Shown here one piece after another: positions 5,794-8,389 of a DNA stretch of 8,389 nt (positions within the stretch are counted from its first letter, which is position 1; each line of letters starts with the position of its first letter). Source of the stretch: Weeksellaceae bacterium. GTDB taxonomy: Bacteria > Bacteroidota > Bacteroidia > Flavobacteriales > Weeksellaceae. The stretch lies in contig JAQVDG010000074.1 of assembly GCA_028698395.1 (NCBI GenBank), positions 1 to 8,389 on the forward strand. Direction: 5' to 3'. The notes under the pieces are model-generated. The model worked only from the letters and a program-made list of their open reading frames with translations. It had not been told where the DNA came from and made no database searches. Made by a program: the position numbers and the translations under genes.

Positions 5794-8058
5794 ATGATAT
5801 ACAATTTGACAATTCATAAAGTAAAATATTTTTTAAGCCTGATTTTTGTGCTGTTAATTCAGTTTTTAATTGCCCAAAACCAACTGATTCCACAACCCAA
5901 AAAACTGGAACTGAAACAGGGCGAGTTTGTAATTCCCGAAACTTTACTGATTTCAAAATCACTTCCACAACAGGAAAGCAATTATTTGATAAACAGACTG
6001 AAAGGAAAAATAAATATTGAAATTTCCGATAAAAAAGCACATATTAATGAGATCCAAATAGATACGATTGACAATCAGTCTGAATGGTACACCATAGAAA
6101 TTAGTCCGGAAAAAATTAATTTGATGTTTATTTCAAAAACCGGTTATTTCCGTGCGCTTCAAACGCTTGCACAATTATTTGAAGAACATCAGCATGACAG
6201 AAAGATTCCGGCAATGTTTATTGTGGATGAACCTCAGTTCAAATGGCGTGGAATGCATCTGGATGTGGTGCGTCATTTTTTCAATAAAGAAGAAGTCAAA
6301 AGATATCTGGATTATCTGGCGATGTACAAAATCAATACTTTTCACTGGCATCTGACCGATGATCAAGGCTGGCGAATCGAGATCAAAAAATATCCGAAAC
6401 TGACCGAAATCGGTTCAAAAAGAAAGGAATCGATGATCGGGCCTTATGGCGACAATCGTTTTGACGGTGTGCCTTACGGCGGATTTTATACCCAGGAAGA
6501 AATCAAAGAAGTGATCGAATATGCAAAAAAACTGCATATCACCATCGTTCCCGAAATCGAAATGCCGGGTCATGCGCTGGCTGCACTTTCTGCTTATCCC
6601 GAACTTGCGTGTACACCCGGACCTTTTGAAGCTGCCACAAAATGGGGTGTGTTTGACGATGTGTTTTGTCCAAAAGAGGAAACTTTTGAATTTCTTGAAA
6701 ATGTTTTGGATGAAGTCATTGCTCTTTTTCCGTCGGAATATATCCATATCGGCGGAGATGAATGTCCGAAAGTCAGATGGAAGGAATGTGCACATTGTCA
6801 ACAGCTGATCGAAACTGAGAATTTGGCTGATGAAGAAGGTTTGCAGAGTTATTTTATCAAAAGAATCGAAAAATATGTCAACAGCAAAGGCAGAAAAATC
6901 ATTGGCTGGAATGAAATCCTTGAAGGCGGTCTGGCGCCCAATGCTGCCGTGATGAGCTGGACAGGCGAGGAGGGAGGAATCGAAGCTGCAAAAACCGGAC
7001 ATTATGCGGTGATGACGCCGGGTGCATATTGTTATTTTGACCATTATCAGGGAGATCCCCAGAATGAACCGCTTGCTTTTGGCGGATATACACCTTTGGA
7101 TAAAATTTATTCTTATCATCCGATTCCGGAAGAATTGAATGCCGAGGAAGGAAAATATATTTTGGGCGTTCAGGCAAATCTTTGGGCGGAATACATACTC
7201 GACTTCAAGCAGGTGGAATATATGCTGTTTCCGCGTCTGATGGCGCTTGCAGAAGTCGGTTGGGGAACGAATGACTCAAAAAACTATTTGGCTTTTGAAA
7301 AAAAGGCGGTTGATCATTTCAAATATCTGGATGAAATGGGTGTGAATTATTCAAAAAGCATTTTTAATCCGAGCGGAAAAGTCATTCGCAGTGGAAACGG
7401 GATTGCGTATGAACTCTATATGTCAAAAGATGTGCACAATATCCGTTATACCATCGATGGCAGCGACCCCAATTGGAATTCAAATGTTTATACCGAGCCA
7501 ATTCAAGTAAATGAACCGATGATGATTCGGGCTGCATATTTTGAAAACGGAGAATTGAAAAGCGCGATTACTCATCAAAGACTGAATGTGAGCAAATCGA
7601 CCGGAAAAACAGTTGAGCTGGTCAATCAACCTTCGCCAAATTATTCATTTGGAGGCGAATTGACTCTGGTGGACGGTATTGAAGGTGATCCGAAAGTGCT
7701 GGGCAAAACCTGGCTCGGATTCAGCGGTACAGATGTGATTGCAACCATCGATCTGGGTAAAAAGACAGATTTCTCAAAACTTTATTTCAACTCGCTCAAT
7801 AACAAAGGCAGTTGGATTCATCTGGCGGGCGGTGCGAAAATTCTAATTTCTAATGATGGTATTAATTTTAAAGAAATCGGTGAAATCAGCAAACAGAAGG
7901 TTGAAGAAATGAACGGTCGGGTGGTGATTAATTTTGTTCCGACTCAATCAGCCCGATATCTGAAAGTTGAAATATACAATGCAGGCATCATTCCGGATGG
8001 AAATCCGGGTGCAGGTCATGCTGCCTGGCTGTTTGTCGATGAAATAGGAGTGAAGTAA
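5794..8058 (+). CDS. Secreted GH20 beta-N-acetylhexosaminidase with C-terminal F5/8 type C-like domain
   Basis: The enzyme removes terminal beta-linked GlcNAc or GalNAc by substrate-assisted catalysis through the 2-acetamido group. Residues 1-28 form a signal peptide with a long basic N-region and cleavage near LIAQ. A GH20b-type alpha/beta domain follows (about 29-145), then the TIM barrel (about 148-490). Hallmarks are WRGMHLDVVRHF at 151-162, FHWHLTDDQGWR at 183-194, EIEMPGHALA at 254-263, and HIGGDECPK at 318-326, where Asp322 and Glu323 are the catalytic pair. GWNEILEG at 371-378, MSWTG at 387-391 and QANLWAEY at 460-467 are expected active-site walls. After the barrel come a chitobiase C-terminal-like domain (about 525-600, RYTIDGSDPNWNSNVYTEPI at 551-570) and an F5/8 type C-like domain (about 605-754). 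All catalytic residues are present. The start is fixed by the need for a signal peptide; the next in-frame Met is residue 111. GC content by hand-counted samples is higher than in the gene upstream. Confidence 0.97.
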   Translation: MIYNLTIHKVKYFLSLIFVLLIQFLIAQNQLIPQPKKLELKQGEFVIPETLLISKSLPQQESNYLINRLKGKINIEISDKKAHINEIQIDTIDNQSEWYTIEISPEKINLMFISKTGYFRALQTLAQLFEEHQHDRKIPAMFIVDEPQFKWRGMHLDVVRHFFNKEEVKRYLDYLAMYKINTFHWHLTDDQGWRIEIKKYPKLTEIGSKRKESMIGPYGDNRFDGVPYGGFYTQEEIKEVIEYAKKLHITIVPEIEMPGHALAALSAYPELACTPGPFEAATKWGVFDDVFCPKEETFEFLENVLDEVIALFPSEYIHIGGDECPKVRWKECAHCQQLIETENLADEEGLQSYFIKRIEKYVNSKGRKIIGWNEILEGGLAPNAAVMSWTGEEGGIEAAKTGHYAVMTPGAYCYFDHYQGDPQNEPLAFGGYTPLDKIYSYHPIPEELNAEEGKYILGVQANLWAEYILDFKQVEYMLFPRLMALAEVGWGTNDSKNYLAFEKKAVDHFKYLDEMGVNYSKSIFNPSGKVIRSGNGIAYELYMSKDVHNIRYTIDGSDPNWNSNVYTEPIQVNEPMMIRAAYFENGELKSAITHQRLNVSKSTGKTVELVNQPSPNYSFGGELTLVDGIEGDPKVLGKTWLGFSGTDVIATIDLGKKTDFSKLYFNSLNNKGSWIHLAGGAKILISNDGINFKEIGEISKQKVEEMNGRVVINFVPTQSARYLKVEIYNAGIIPDGNPGAGHAAWLFVDEIGVK

Positions 8059-8086
8059 AGAAGAGTTTATAGAAAAATAAACAGAT

Positions 8087-8389
8087 TCAATTGTACCATC
8101 TTTTCTTAAAAATTCTCATTCCTAAATTTGGAGGTAAACTCATCAGAAAGTCTATTTTTTTTAATTTTTTTGAGTAGTTTGATGAAAAATAGTCTATAAA
8201 GCGCAATGAACTTAAGCTTTGATAATTTTTATAAGATTCTTTCCATAAATCTTCATTCTTTTGAGCGCGCCAATTCATTATCAACGTGGTGTTTTTGTAT
8301 TTGATCAAATATTGCAAAATCAGACGCTTGCGATATTTGTCTTTTTCTTCATTCAAAGCTTTATCAATATACTGTCCAATGGTAAACCA
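8087..8389 (-). CDS. C-terminal fragment of an unrecognised protein, start outside window
   Basis: The frame is open from the right window edge to TGA at 8089-8087, giving 100 residues that begin WFTIGQYIDKAL. The only possible internal start is a TTG at 8356, which is unlikely to be real since the frame continues upstream without a stop. The fragment is strongly basic and rich in Lys, Tyr, Arg and Leu, with segments DKYRKRLILQYLIKYK and a C-terminal LPPNLGMRIFKKRW. No signal peptide or catalytic motif falls in this part. The basic helical tail ending in an I-F-K-K-R-W type motif is reminiscent of C-termini of family 2 glycosyltransferases, but that is a weak impression and not an assignment. 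The gene converges on GH20 with only 28 bases between the stops. Confidence 0.7.
   Translation of the reverse strand, partial: WFTIGQYIDKALNEEKDKYRKRLILQYLIKYKNTTLIMNWRAQKNEDLWKESYKNYQSLSSLRFIDYFSSNYSKKLKKIDFLMSLPPNLGMRIFKKRWYN

Noticed and set aside
6415..7119. Long open frame of 234 codons on the minus strand inside GH20
   Set aside because: It is antisense to the most conserved part of a clear GH20 catalytic domain, and its translation is rich in Phe, Ile, Arg and His with no recognisable domain, so it is a shadow frame.
515..8058. A full polysaccharide utilisation locus
   Set aside because: No SusC, SusD, sigma/anti-sigma pair or hybrid sensor is present in the window, and the two glycosidase genes are on opposite strands separated by unrelated genes.
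8065..8082. Inverted repeat GTTTAT-N6-ATAAAC between the convergent GH20 and edge genes, as a possible bidirectional terminator
   Set aside because: The stem has only six pairs, five of them A-T, and no T-run follows on either strand, so it is too weak to call.
8087..8356. An 89-residue gene starting at the TTG at 8356
   Set aside because: The same frame stays open without a stop to the window edge, so the TTG is almost certainly an internal leucine codon of a longer gene.

Overview
The window looks like chromosome from a Flavobacteriia-type Bacteroidota. The clues are AT-rich intergenic DNA, no clear Shine-Dalgarno sequences, TAnnTTTG-type promoter boxes, secreted proteins whose mature ends begin right after A-Q or G-Q, and families typical of that phylum (GLPGLI, GH92, GH20 with a Bacteroidota-style C-terminus). 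I cannot name a species.

Layout. On the minus strand at the left are a GLPGLI-family secreted protein cut by the window edge (1-481) and, upstream of it, a 931-residue secreted GH92 alpha-mannosidase-family enzyme (515-3310). A short spacer (3311-3559) holds what looks like a relic of a small antitoxin gene on the plus strand (3433-3543). Next is an unrecognised 89-residue minus-strand gene (3560-3829). A 115-base divergent spacer leads to a plus-strand run: lemA (3945-4502), a signal-peptide-like in-frame relic (4503-4571), a lipoprotein that looks like the EreA/ChaN/TraB superfamily (4596-5765), and a 754-residue secreted GH20 beta-N-acetylhexosaminidase (5794-8058). The right edge holds the C-terminal 100 residues of a convergent minus-strand gene (8087-8389).

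How the genes may work together. GH92 enzymes remove alpha-linked mannose and GH20 enzymes remove beta-linked GlcNAc or GalNAc, two exo-activities needed to strip N-glycans. Both proteins here are predicted to be exported, and both end in the same order of modules: a chitobiase C-terminal-like beta domain, then an F5/8 type C-like (discoidin) domain. The two C-termini are visibly alike and close with F-[IV]-D-E-I-x-[IV]-K. They therefore probably act on the same class of host or environmental glycoprotein glycans. They lie on opposite strands about 2.5 kb apart, and no SusC/SusD pair, regulator or endoglycosidase is visible, so this is not a canonical polysaccharide utilisation locus within the window. 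The lipoprotein is 28 bases upstream of the GH20 gene and is probably co-transcribed with it.

I see no clearly new multi-gene system. The items most worth a second look are the two decayed gene relics, the lipoprotein tied to the GH20 gene, and the matched C-terminal modules. No tRNA, rRNA, CRISPR array, insertion sequence or convincing intrinsic terminator was found.
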